A DNA stretch of 64,000 nucleotides, from positions 205,772 through 269,771 of the forward strand of contig JABCYW010000001.1 of NCBI GenBank assembly GCA_013289985.1, given 5' to 3'. Below are positions 55,890-63,957 of this stretch, in pieces (the stretch's first letter is position 1; each line of letters starts with the position of its first letter). Under the pieces are notes generated by a model that was not told where the DNA came from, searched no databases, and saw only the letters and a program-made list of their open reading frames with translations. This stretch comes from Betaproteobacteria bacterium (lineage in GTDB: Bacteria; Pseudomonadota; Gammaproteobacteria; Burkholderiales; Burkholderiaceae_C). The position numbers and the translations under genes were made by a program.

Positions 55890-56117
55890 TCAACCCTTCA
55901 GCGGGAACGGGTCGTGGCCATGGCTGTCCCGGCTCTCGATCTTCCCGTCCCGGCCGTGGATCAGCAGCTCGGTGCCCTGGTTCCGAGCAATCTCTCTGGC
56001 GCGGGCAACGGCGGGGGCCTTGCGATCGAAGGTCGCGGTGGCCCGTTCGGCCCCGGCGCCCTTGACGGCCCAGCCGCCGTCGCGAGGGACGACGTGTTGA
56101 TTTCTCTTGGAACTCAT
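55890..56117 (-). CDS. DUF2188 domain protein
   Basis: A 75-residue protein; NQHVVPRDGGWAVKGAGAER and the end ELLIHGRDGKIESRDSHGHD match DUF2188. Function unknown. AGGAG precedes the ATG. The promoter motif at 56152 lies 35 bases upstream. Confidence 0.9.
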   Translation of the reverse strand: MSSKRNQHVVPRDGGWAVKGAGAERATATFDRKAPAVARAREIARNQGTELLIHGRDGKIESRDSHGHDPFPLKG

Positions 56118-56151
56118 GGTCTGCTCCTGACTGCGGCAGGATCGCCGCACA

Positions 56152-56186
56152 CATATATGCGGCGCAGCGCGGAAAACCGGACAACG
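56152..56186 (-). promoter_or_regulatory. island promoter motif, copy 2 (DUF2188 gene)
   Basis: Minus strand: GTCCGGTTTTC, twelve bases, CATATATG. It faces copy 3 across five bases; the GAAAACCGGACA and TGTCCGGTTTTC arms form a perfect 12-bp inverted repeat between the two divergent genes. Confidence 0.75.
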
Positions 56187-56191
56187 ACGAT

Positions 56192-56224
56192 CGATGTCCG
56201 GTTTTCTACGCCTCCCCGCATAAG
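56192..56224 (+). promoter_or_regulatory. island promoter motif, copy 3 (sigma-like operon)
   Basis: Plus strand: GTCCGGTTTTC, twelve bases, CATAAG. It lies 24 bases upstream of the proposed GTG start at 56248. If transcription starts seven bases beyond it, the GTG start has a normal leader with AAGGGAG at 56234. Confidence 0.75.
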
Positions 56225-56247
56225 AAGAAATGGAAGGGAGAACGATC

Positions 56248-56919
56248 GTGGATGCCGAAGAAGAAGCCGACGCGCCGGTCGGCGTCGACCCATATGAGCA
56301 CGAGATGGCCTGCGCGACGACAAACGATGTCCGCCAAGCCATCCAGTCTCTGACTCAGGCGGACAAGCTTAGGCTGCGCAAGGCGGCCGCGACTTGCCTG
56401 GCCGGGTCGGACTACGCTAGCCCCGATGATCTGATCAACGAGGCGATCCGGCGCACCATGGACGCCGCGGAGGGGTTGAGGGGCCGAAAATGGCCATTGA
56501 ACGTGCCCTTCGTGGCCTACATGGTCAACACTATGAAGGGCTTGGCGAGCGACTCCAAAGGATCCGCGAAAAGACGCGACACGGTGAGCATGCAGGCCCT
56601 GACCCCGGAGGGCGCCGATCCGGATGAAACCCTCGGAGCCCTTCTCCGAGCCGACCACCGACAGGCGGACATCGCGACGGCACTGATCGACCGCCAAGAA
56701 GCTGAGGATCTGGCCGACGCCGAAGAGCGCGACCTGGCTGCGCTCGACGAGTGTTTCGCCAATGACGAGCAAGTTCAATACGTGATCATGGGCATCAAGG
56801 ACGGGATGAAGCCCGACGAAGTTTGCGCAATCTCCGAGATGACGCAGACTCAATACGAAACCGCCAGGCGCAGATATCGCCGCGGATTGGAGAAGCTTTT
56901 TCCAGGAAGGAGGAAATGA
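56248..56919 (+). CDS. sigma-70-like (ECF-type) transcription factor
   Basis: A protein of 223 residues with two helical regions. The N-terminal one (LTQADKLRLRKAAATCLAG, PDDLINEAIRRTMD, PFVAYMVNTMKGLASD) resembles sigma region 2. The C-terminal one (EVCAISEMTQTQYETARRRY) resembles the region 4 helix-turn-helix. First gene of a four-gene operon. The same promoter motif lies before it and before two neighbours, so it may drive its own regulon. The GTG at 56248 has AAGGGAG seven bases upstream; the ATG at 56230 would leave almost no leader. Confidence 0.68.
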   Translation: MDAEEEADAPVGVDPYEHEMACATTNDVRQAIQSLTQADKLRLRKAAATCLAGSDYASPDDLINEAIRRTMDAAEGLRGRKWPLNVPFVAYMVNTMKGLASDSKGSAKRRDTVSMQALTPEGADPDETLGALLRADHRQADIATALIDRQEAEDLADAEERDLAALDECFANDEQVQYVIMGIKDGMKPDEVCAISEMTQTQYETARRRYRRGLEKLFPGRRK

Positions 56920-57332
56920 TGAGCCCATCGAAGCATCGCGCTGAAATCTTGGCGCTCCGCGACGCCGCCCTGGAAGACTTGATGGCCACTTCCGACGAAG
57001 AGCTGCTGCGAGAGGCTGCCGTCGACGGCGTGGACGTCAAGGCGCTGGCCGACAAGATGGGAGCCGACATGCACAACGCTGCCGCGGAAGCGCTGCGCGA
57101 GCACGCCGCCTTGGCGAAGCAGCGCGCGCAATCCAAGGCCTCGTCGAGGACAAACTCCCGGAGGCCGGCCATCGACGCGATCAAGCGCATCGTGGGGCAA
57201 GCATTTCAACGTGATCCACGCCTTGGATTGGCCTTCCGCAGCGGCACGCGCCAATCCGACGAGGACTGGGGCACGGTCTATGACGATCTGATCGAGCTCG
57301 GCGAGATCGATCCAGACTCCAATGTGGATTGA
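56916..57332 (+). CDS. small hypothetical protein between sigma-like gene and ImmA peptidase
   Basis: A 138-residue protein, mostly helical, with an acidic first half (TSDEELLREAAVDGVDV) and a basic middle. The start overlaps the sigma-like stop (ATGA) after AGGAGG, and its end overlaps the ImmA start by 11 bp, so all are co-translated. Position suggests a partner or a substrate of one of its neighbours, such as an inhibitor of the sigma-like protein removed by the peptidase; no motif shows this. Confidence 0.7.
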   Translation: MMSPSKHRAEILALRDAALEDLMATSDEELLREAAVDGVDVKALADKMGADMHNAAAEALREHAALAKQRAQSKASSRTNSRRPAIDAIKRIVGQAFQRDPRLGLAFRSGTRQSDEDWGTVYDDLIELGEIDPDSNVD

Positions 57333-58086
57333 TCCGAGTGCTCTCTCGGCGCCCGAGCGCCTGCTGTGGGAGCTGGGTGTTACTGAGCCGGGCCACATCG
57401 ACTTGGCGGCGGTCGCAGCCGCCAGGGACGCGCAAGTGATCTACCGTCCGCTCGACGGATGTTCGGCTCGGCTGGTCGCGGGCTCGTCGCGCGCGATCAT
57501 CAGCGTCAACTCCGGCGACTACACGGGCCGCAAGCGCTTTTCTCTGGCGCACGAACTGGCTCATTGGATCTGCGACCGCAAGACGGGATCGTTCCTCTGC
57601 GCCAAGTCGGACATCGGTCCGCAAAACGCCGAAGCGAAGTCGGTCGAGGCTCACGCGAATGCGTTCGCCAGTCAGCTCATCCTGCCCGACTATCTCGTCA
57701 GGCCATGGGCGCAAGGAAAGAAGGCCAACCTCGATGTCGCGTCTGCCCTCGCCACCGATTTCCGCGTGAGTAGGACGGCCGCTGCCATCAAGCTGGCGAA
57801 GCGCTCCGACACTCCGACGTGCGTCGTCTGCCACGACCAGTCACGACTGAAATGGCATGTGCGCAACGCCGCCTTCGGCCAGGACTTTTACGTGAAGCCC
57901 GAGCTGCACCAAGACACCGACGCGTTCACGATGGCGTATGGCGGCGGCGGCGGCAAGTCTCAACCGAGGAAGGAATCCGCCGACCGTTGGATCTCCGGAC
58001 AGGGCGTCTACCGCATGACCGTGCAGACGCAGTCCTTGAAGCTCACAGACGGGACGGTTTTGACCATGATCTCGCTGGCGAAATAG
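57322..58086 (+). CDS. ImmA/IrrE family metallo-endopeptidase
   Basis: A 254-residue zinc peptidase. H77-E78-LA-H81 in LAHELAHWICDR is the HExxH and EAHANAFASQLILP gives the third ligand region. Relatives (ImmA, IrrE/PprI) cleave a transcriptional repressor in response to a signal. The C-terminal 90 residues after VCHDQSRLKWHV are a non-peptidase extension. Third gene of the sigma-like operon. Confidence 0.92.
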   Translation: MWIDPSALSAPERLLWELGVTEPGHIDLAAVAAARDAQVIYRPLDGCSARLVAGSSRAIISVNSGDYTGRKRFSLAHELAHWICDRKTGSFLCAKSDIGPQNAEAKSVEAHANAFASQLILPDYLVRPWAQGKKANLDVASALATDFRVSRTAAAIKLAKRSDTPTCVVCHDQSRLKWHVRNAAFGQDFYVKPELHQDTDAFTMAYGGGGGKSQPRKESADRWISGQGVYRMTVQTQSLKLTDGTVLTMISLAK

Positions 58087-58090
58087 AAAG

Positions 58091-59554
58091 TTGACGCTGA
58101 CGAAGCATTTCCATCGATTCCGCTCCGTCGACGCGCTGCTCGATGGCCGGCACGAGCTCGAGAACCAAGAGATCTTCTTCGCATCGCCCGGCCAGCTCAA
58201 CGACCCGCGGGAAGGGGTTCGTGACGTTTTCTGGCTCGGAGACCGGGTGGTTTGGAAGAACCTCCACCGCCACTACTTGAAATGCCTGACGAGGCTGGTC
58301 CAAATTTGGTGCGCGGGCGGCGGGCAGCATGAAGTGGACTGGCGGCACGTCCCGCTGTTCGATCCGATCCTGCCGGCAGGCGCGACGACGGAGTTTGTCG
58401 ACCTCGACGCCAAGATCGAGACTGCCTTCTTCACGCCCGAGGCGGAGGCCTACGTAAGCGCGCTCGCGGCGCGCACCTCGCCCGTCGGGCGTGAGGAGCT
58501 GCGATCACACATCCAGGGCCTCAATCCCTTCGCCATCGCCACGATCGTCGCTTGCCACGAGAAGTCCGGGATCGCCGTCATGAAGCCTGGCGCCGTGCCG
58601 ACGGCCGAAAAGTTCGAGCTCTTCGCGAGCTGCTTCAAGACCTCCATGGAGCTCATCAGGCACGCCGAATCCGCGCCGAAGACGCCCGAGGCCCAGCGCG
58701 CGCTGTCCGCCCTGTTCCAAGCGACCGCGAGCGTCCGAAGCCAGATGACCTTCATCAACCAATACAACAGCGCGCTCGACGTCTCGATGCCCGGCAAGTC
58801 TTTCGTGTTCGTGGAGTTCCCGGCCGGCTACGTGGACAAGCTCGACTCGATCCTGCATCCAGCTTGGTATGCCGCCTGCTTCATGACCAACAGCGAAGAC
58901 GCGGCGCTGTGGGCCTACTACGGCGACAACCACAAAGGCGCCTGCCTCATCTTCAAGGCAGACGGAAGCGAGGAGCGCCCCACGCTCGGCCTGCATGGCC
59001 TCTCCGGGGTCGGCTCCGACGGCCCGCGGGCGGGATATCGTAGCCACGAGTTCTTGCCGATCAACTATTCAAACGATGGCGCGAAGGTGGACTTCTTTCG
59101 GTCGTTTGGCCTTATGCCGATTCCGACCCTGAATAGGGTTTGGTATTTCGATCTTGTCGATGGTTGGAGCTCATGCTCACGCGACATGCACGACGACATC
59201 GATGCTTGGCGTGGACGCTATTGGAAAACCTTCGAGCTCGGCGCCACGACCAAGATGGAGGACTGGAAGGCCGAGGGCGAACATCGTTTGCTGCTGCACA
59301 GCAACCTGATCGATTTCTCGGATCCATCCACGCGGAAGCTGAAATACGATTTTCGTTCGTTGGCGGGGATCGTGTTTGGACACAAGACACCCGCGACCGA
59401 CAGAATTCGAATCGGCAGGATCATCGAAGCCAAGTGCCGCGCCTCGGGCCGGACCGACTTCAAGTTCTACGAGGCGGCCGTCTCGTCGGCGACAGGCAAG
59501 ATCGTTCACAACGAGCTGTCGCTGTTCAAATTTGGATCCGCCACGGCGACGTAG
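58091..59554 (+). CDS. DUF2971 domain protein
   Basis: A 487-residue protein with a TTG start after GAAAG. IFFASPGQLNDPREG, ALWAYYGDNHKGACLIF and FRSLAGIVFGHKTP are the DUF2971 features. Function unknown; the family often appears in defence or mobile regions. Last gene of the sigma-like/ImmA operon, five bases after ImmA. Confidence 0.88.
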   Translation: MTLTKHFHRFRSVDALLDGRHELENQEIFFASPGQLNDPREGVRDVFWLGDRVVWKNLHRHYLKCLTRLVQIWCAGGGQHEVDWRHVPLFDPILPAGATTEFVDLDAKIETAFFTPEAEAYVSALAARTSPVGREELRSHIQGLNPFAIATIVACHEKSGIAVMKPGAVPTAEKFELFASCFKTSMELIRHAESAPKTPEAQRALSALFQATASVRSQMTFINQYNSALDVSMPGKSFVFVEFPAGYVDKLDSILHPAWYAACFMTNSEDAALWAYYGDNHKGACLIFKADGSEERPTLGLHGLSGVGSDGPRAGYRSHEFLPINYSNDGAKVDFFRSFGLMPIPTLNRVWYFDLVDGWSSCSRDMHDDIDAWRGRYWKTFELGATTKMEDWKAEGEHRLLLHSNLIDFSDPSTRKLKYDFRSLAGIVFGHKTPATDRIRIGRIIEAKCRASGRTDFKFYEAAVSSATGKIVHNELSLFKFGSATAT

Positions 59555-59850
59555 GCGGATCCTCATTGCGGTGTTGCTCGGCCTAGCCGCGAACGCCCTA
59601 GCGTCCAGATGGACCTGTCCACGGCTTCTTGCCGAACGACTCGTCGATGGCTGAGCGAATATACGCCGCGTTCCGACACTAGCCTATGCGACATCCTTTG
59701 GCCAGCTGCTCGATTCTTAACCACTAGTGGCAGTCGGCACGACCAGATGGGGAGCAGAGGGTAGGTCGACCGACCGCTTTGCAGCGCGAGCTGACTTCTG
59801 CCTTCCTTCGTCGGGGAGCAGTTGCCGCTGCTTAGCGGAAGTAGCTATAG
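59555..59850. other. gene-free stretch between two convergent island operons
   Basis: 296 bp without an accepted gene. Around 59720-59830 the sequence has the CGCTTTGCAGC core of the dispersed repeats, but the rest does not match well enough to call another copy. Confidence 0.4.
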
Positions 59851-61434
59851 CTACCAGGGCTTAAGTAGGGAGCGACCGAAATCGCTGCCTGCGGTGCCGA
59901 TGGCCCCGACGCCCTGGTCGTCCTCCCACATCAGCAAGGCCGCGGAGGCCTTCGCTGAAGGCCACAGTTTGCTGGTGACTCGTCCGAAGATCAGTGCGTC
60001 CGCGTGAACCGAATCTGCTGATGCGTCAAGAACGATCTCGCCGACTCGAGAGACCCTAGATGGATCGCCCGGATTGAAGACGGCCTTGTCGTGGATCTCG
60101 ATTACCCACATGTGCTCGGGCAACTCGTGCGTGCGGTAGCGCGCAACGATCTCTGGCGCAAGCGTGGCGTCGTCCTTGGCCCACTCTCGAAAGCGGTGAC
60201 GCGTGCTCAGGATGGTGCGAAGAACAAAAGGCACTTCGGGAAGCGTGAGCGTGCCGATCGTCCCACCGGAGAAGATCGCGGCCAGGCGAACGATCGCGCG
60301 AATCGCAAGAACCTCGGCTTCGCCAGCCGTCGTGTAGATGCCGTCGGGCAGTGGCACGATCAGGCTGACCGTTTGAAGAAGCTTGTAGTTCCCGTCGGGG
60401 GCGCTTCCCAGCTTTTGGTACGGCCCCGTGTTGTCGTTGTGGATGACGAGCGCAGAAGTCCAGGCCGATGAGGGCGTGTACGTGATCTGAGTCGCCCCGT
60501 CATCTTGGGTAGGCGTCACGACCTCTTGGTGCTGTTGCGCTGAGGAGTTCTGCAGGCCGATCGCGACGACAGCGTGACCGCCGTTGGCGTGCTTGAGCCC
60601 CATGATCACCGGCAAGCCTGATTCGATGTAGGGCACCGCTTGCCGAAGAACGGACTGGATCTGTTCTTCGTCGGTCAGTTGATTTCGGATGGCCAAGTGC
60701 AATGGATCGTGACCCGCGAAGCGAATCGCTTCGAGCATCTGCTCCACTGTCAGGCCCGCGCGCCCCGGAAACGTCCGATCGCTTGAGATGTAGCGTGTCG
60801 CGGCGACGGTGAGCTCTGCGGGGGAATAGGCGACGTTGCCCTGACGTCGACGGATCGTGCGCAGCGCCATCCAAATGCTCGCCTGGGCGCAGGCTCCCAC
60901 GGCGTTGTCCTGCTGGAGAAACGGCGTCCCGGTTACGCTGAACTCGATGCCGGCGATGTGCACCGGGAAGGCGTCCTGAGCCGTCGGCATTCTGCTTGCG
61001 GGCGGCGAGATGATCGTAGCCCCTACCGGTGCATGACGTAGCGGCCTGACCGTGACGAACCCGATGTAGCTGCCGTCCTGCGCCTTGGCGGCGTCGAGGA
61101 AGGCGAGTACAGCCGTCTCGTCCGACTTCTCAGGAATAGGAATATCGAGCGAGAACGCGTGGATCCGAACGCACTTGCGAGTGACGGGCCGGTGCTGCTT
61201 GGCGTAGAACGCCTGATGCTCTTCGAGGAAATCTGGATCGCGAATGCCGTACTGAATCAGCAAGCGCTTGGCGCCAAGGTACTTCAACAGGCTGATGACG
61301 GCTCCCCATTGAGGCGCCTTGCTCTCTCCCGAGAGCACCTCACCGAAGCTGTTGCCCGGAGGATGAATTTCCTGAAGAAGCGTCCGCGGATCGTCTTGCG
61401 GAGTGATCGAACGCAGCTTGTATCGAAACGCCAT
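59851..61434 (-). CDS. papain/C39-like cysteine peptidase, hypothetical
   Basis: A 527-residue protein. Q175 and C182 in LQQDNAVGACAQASIWMAL, H287 in GGHAVVAIG, and D334/N335 in IHNDNTGPY match the Gln-Cys-His-Asp/Asn order of papain-fold peptidases such as C39. The N-terminal 160 residues and the C-terminal 190 are not of a type I recognise. Last gene of the Xre/ImmA operon. A peptidase acting on ubiquitin-like conjugates or on another island protein is possible but not shown. Confidence 0.68.
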   Translation of the reverse strand: MAFRYKLRSITPQDDPRTLLQEIHPPGNSFGEVLSGESKAPQWGAVISLLKYLGAKRLLIQYGIRDPDFLEEHQAFYAKQHRPVTRKCVRIHAFSLDIPIPEKSDETAVLAFLDAAKAQDGSYIGFVTVRPLRHAPVGATIISPPASRMPTAQDAFPVHIAGIEFSVTGTPFLQQDNAVGACAQASIWMALRTIRRRQGNVAYSPAELTVAATRYISSDRTFPGRAGLTVEQMLEAIRFAGHDPLHLAIRNQLTDEEQIQSVLRQAVPYIESGLPVIMGLKHANGGHAVVAIGLQNSSAQQHQEVVTPTQDDGATQITYTPSSAWTSALVIHNDNTGPYQKLGSAPDGNYKLLQTVSLIVPLPDGIYTTAGEAEVLAIRAIVRLAAIFSGGTIGTLTLPEVPFVLRTILSTRHRFREWAKDDATLAPEIVARYRTHELPEHMWVIEIHDKAVFNPGDPSRVSRVGEIVLDASADSVHADALIFGRVTSKLWPSAKASAALLMWEDDQGVGAIGTAGSDFGRSLLKPW

Positions 61435-61467
61435 GCTCGGCGTTGTAACACAGCAGTTAGCGGTGCT

Positions 61468-61680
61468 TTATCGGATTCTTAGTTTCAAAGCCTCAGGCGA
61501 CGCAGCGCGTTCACGCTCGCGCACATCCAGCAAAGTCGTCACGAGCGACTCGTCGATGACGCGGTCGATCCTCGCAATGACTTCGGGCGGGATGATCACC
61601 GGCTTGCCGAGCGACTTGAACACGTCCTTGGCGAAGCCGAGAAGTACGTCGGGCAGTTCGACGTTGAGTGCTTGAGTCAT
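61468..61680 (-). CDS. small protein, 70 aa, upstream of the peptidase-like gene
   Basis: Frame MTQALNVELPDVLLGFAKDV, soluble and helical, ending RAASPEALKLRIR. It begins 240 bases after ImmA and ends 33 bases before the peptidase-like gene, so it is in the same direction and likely co-transcribed with the latter. No family recognised. Confidence 0.6.
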   Translation of the reverse strand: MTQALNVELPDVLLGFAKDVFKSLGKPVIIPPEVIARIDRVIDESLVTTLLDVRERERAASPEALKLRIR

Positions 61681-61920
61681 CGTTGGCCTCTGAGGGGACA
61701 GAGCCTTGCGGCTCTGCAGAGTGCTGTTCTCACTTGGGAATTAACGAGATGAATCGTTAGGACGGTACGCTACACGTGGCGGACCGCCTAGACAACGCTA
61801 TGAACGCGGCATTCGCCGCACTCATCCTTAATTTAGGGGCCTCAAGTCCGTGCCTTGGACAACCGGCTAGCGATATGTCAATACAGCGAACACGAGTTGT
61901 GGCAACCCGTGTGCCGACCG

Positions 61921-62493
61921 TTAGAACTCGTCCAACGGTTTGATGCTGAGCAATCCGAGGTTTTGAAGGCGGATCGACATCGCTGTAGGGCTGACGCCGA
62001 ACGCGTTGGCGAGGGTCAGCATGTCGTCCTCGTCCAAGTCGTGATCGAGACGTTGAATGGCTTGCGTCAACAAAGGAGCCGGCATAAGGACAGCCGAAGC
62101 AAACAAGTTCGCTTCACGCTCTTGTGTCGGTGTCGTCGTCGAATCTTGGCTTGTGTACTCCGGCCCAGATGGCACACCAACGCGCTTGTACAACTGCATC
62201 TGCTTGTCGATGAACAGACCGTCTCCCTGCACGTGGTGAAGCACCAAGTGTCCGCACTCATGCGCTGCGGTGAAGCGCTTGCGGTTGGAATGGTGGTTCT
62301 TGTTTATCAGGATGTGTTTGGCGCCGCCCTGGATGGCCAACACGCCTGAAACGTGATCCTCGAATTGTTGTTCGTGGAGCGACGCGCCGAGGGAGGCTAC
62401 GACCTTGACGATGTCGACCGGCGCAGTGATCGCACCAGCATTCCAGAGCACTTGCTGCGCTCGTTGCTCGATGTCGCTACGACTAAGAGTCAT
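61921..62493 (-). CDS. second ImmA/IrrE family metallo-endopeptidase
   Basis: A 190-residue zinc peptidase. H78-E79-CG-H82 in AAHECGHLVLHH is the HExxH and EREANLFASAVLMP carries the third ligand. It overlaps the end of the Xre gene by 11 bp, the classic Xre-ImmA pair in which the peptidase inactivates the regulator. It is shorter than the one at 57322 and lacks its extension. Confidence 0.93.
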   Translation of the reverse strand: MTLSRSDIEQRAQQVLWNAGAITAPVDIVKVVASLGASLHEQQFEDHVSGVLAIQGGAKHILINKNHHSNRKRFTAAHECGHLVLHHVQGDGLFIDKQMQLYKRVGVPSGPEYTSQDSTTTPTQEREANLFASAVLMPAPLLTQAIQRLDHDLDEDDMLTLANAFGVSPTAMSIRLQNLGLLSIKPLDEF

Positions 62494-62848
62494 AGCTGAC
62501 CGAGCCTGCAAAGATGCCTGCAAGAGCTTGTGCCACCAACGGTGTAGCCGACGCCTTTTGCGAACCAAAAGTCAACGGAGCTTCCGCAGCTGTGTCGACG
62601 GACACGTCCTTGATCGAAGGAAGGATGTCGCTCACATTCACGTTGAGCTGTTCGCAGATTCGGAACAGAACATGAACGGGAATCTTTTGATTCCCGTTCT
62701 CAATGTTTGTGATGGATGTGCGCTCCAGACCGACAAGATCAGCCAACTCACCTTGCGTCAAACGTCCTCGCTTGCCGCCAGCTTGGCCTTCTCTCAGCTG
62801 CTTGAGACGCACTCCTAGCGTCTCATACAGGCACTTGTCGTCAATCAT
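62483..62848 (-). CDS. Xre family regulator paired with ImmA
   Basis: A 121-residue regulator with a Cro/C1 helix-turn-helix (RLTQGELADLVGLERTSITN, then IENGNQKIPVHVLFRI). The start MIDDKCLYE has GGGG upstream; a GTG at 62881 would extend it into the operator-like palindrome. The C-terminal tail is a plausible ImmA cleavage region. It likely represses this operon until cleaved. Confidence 0.9.
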   Translation of the reverse strand: MIDDKCLYETLGVRLKQLREGQAGGKRGRLTQGELADLVGLERTSITNIENGNQKIPVHVLFRICEQLNVNVSDILPSIKDVSVDTAAEAPLTFGSQKASATPLVAQALAGIFAGSVSYDS

Positions 62849-62870
62849 TTTTTCCCCGTTCCGTTGAGCC

Positions 62871-62888
62871 TTAGCGCTCACGCGCTAA
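62871..62888. promoter_or_regulatory. operator candidate for the Xre regulator
   Basis: TTAGCG-N6-CGCTAA is a perfect inverted repeat, 22 bases upstream of the Xre start. Confidence 0.65.
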
Positions 62889-63252
62889 TGCTAGTTGTGC
62901 TCCCGCAGTAAAAATCAAGGGTAAACCCTTGTTTTTGATTTGAATTGTGCGTTTCATTCACTGGATGTGTTGGCGAAAGTGGCTTTTTCAACCAGCATCA
63001 TGTGGCGCGCCGTCCCGAAAGGCGTTACGATGGCACCGACGGACTCGACAGGAGGTGGAATGACCAGCAAGAAATGAAAAAGGGCAAGCTCGAGAGCTTG
63101 CCCCTGGTGACTCCGGCCAAAGACCGAACTCGATGTGGAAGTTGAGAGTGTCTTAGGCCTGGGTCCAGGCGTCAAGTTCTCCCGAGCGATTCCTCTATTT
63201 CGCATGTGCTTCAAGGCACAGGCGCGGATGAACTCACCAGTGAGAAATTCAC
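62889..63252. other. promoter and terminator region before the ubiquitin-like operon
   Basis: About 360 bp. It is AT-rich at 62895-62950, which probably holds divergent promoters. GGGCAAGCTC and GAGCTTGCCC (63082-63103) form a stem with an A tract on the left, so on the minus strand it ends in T residues and acts as a terminator there. What minus transcript it ends is not evident; no RNA gene was recognised. Confidence 0.5.
63075..63103 (-). terminator. intrinsic terminator on the minus strand
   Basis: GGGCAAGCTC-N2-GAGCTTGCCC is a perfect 10-bp stem, followed on the minus strand by TTTTT. No annotated minus-strand gene lies upstream of it within the window. Confidence 0.7.
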
Positions 63253-63957
63253 TTGAATACTGAAACCCACGATTTGCACCCGGAAGGTGCTCAGGCCGGT
63301 CGCGCTTTCGCGACCAAGATCTACAACGAACACGCGGACGAACGCGACGTCCGCTTCCACGAACAGGCCATCACCGGCCGTCAGCTGATGCAGGCCCTTG
63401 GCATCCACGACGCCGAGGCCAACGCCATCATCAAGCAGGTCTCTTCAGGCGAAACCGCGGAGATTCGCCTGGATGAAGCGATCGACCTGGCGCTGGCGGA
63501 GAACCGGCGCCTGTGGGTCATGACCAGCGACAGCATGCAGCGCTTCGTCCTGGACGGCGGCCAGATGGAGTGGCCGCGTCCGGTGATCGACGAGAAGGTG
63601 CTGGTCATGCTGTCGCGCGTGCGCGGCGAGGTCGAAGTGATCCAGGAACTGCCCGGCGGCGGCGAGCGGGTCATCTCCAGCGGCGAGCGCGTGAACCTCG
63701 CGGGCGCCGGCGTGGAGCACTTCAAGGTGCGCCACCTGTCCAAGGACGTGACGGTCATCTACAACGAGCACGAGAAGTCCATCCCGCGCGGCGTGTACAC
63801 CACCGAGCAGCTCAAGACGGTCTTCCAGGTCGAGGCGGGCTACGTGCTGGACATCGTGCGCGGCGTGGAGTTCGTCGAGCTCACGCCCGGCGAGCAGATC
63901 CGCGTGCACAACGGCCAGAAGTTCTTCTCCCACGCCCCCTGCGGCCAGTCGTCATGA
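63253..63957 (+). CDS. multi-ubiquitin domain protein (three ubiquitin-like domains)
   Basis: A 234-residue protein of tandem ubiquitin-like folds. Domain 1 (about 20-93) has ITGRQLMQALGI and IRLDEAIDLAL. Domain 2 (about 97-162) has VISSGERVNLAGAGVEHF. Domain 3 (about 165-234) has VYTTEQLKTVF and ends GQKFFSHAPCGQSS. These are typical multi-ubiquitin repeats. No terminal Gly-Gly is present, so conjugation would need processing or a different chemistry. The start is a TTG. The stop overlaps the next gene's ATG (ATGA), beginning a conjugation operon like those with E1, E2 and JAB proteins. Confidence 0.88.
   Translation: MNTETHDLHPEGAQAGRAFATKIYNEHADERDVRFHEQAITGRQLMQALGIHDAEANAIIKQVSSGETAEIRLDEAIDLALAENRRLWVMTSDSMQRFVLDGGQMEWPRPVIDEKVLVMLSRVRGEVEVIQELPGGGERVISSGERVNLAGAGVEHFKVRHLSKDVTVIYNEHEKSIPRGVYTTEQLKTVFQVEAGYVLDIVRGVEFVELTPGEQIRVHNGQKFFSHAPCGQSS

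Noticed and set aside
56230-56248. ATG at 56230 as start of the sigma-like gene
   Set aside because: It would leave almost no leader after the promoter motif and lacks a ribosome-binding site; GTG at 56248 has AAGGGAG at the right distance.
59720-59830. Third copy of the dispersed repeat
   Set aside because: Only an 11-base core agrees; the flanking sequence does not align.
63104-63250. tRNA or tmRNA at the terminator
   Set aside because: No cloverleaf or CCA end could be formed, and no tmRNA tag frame is present.
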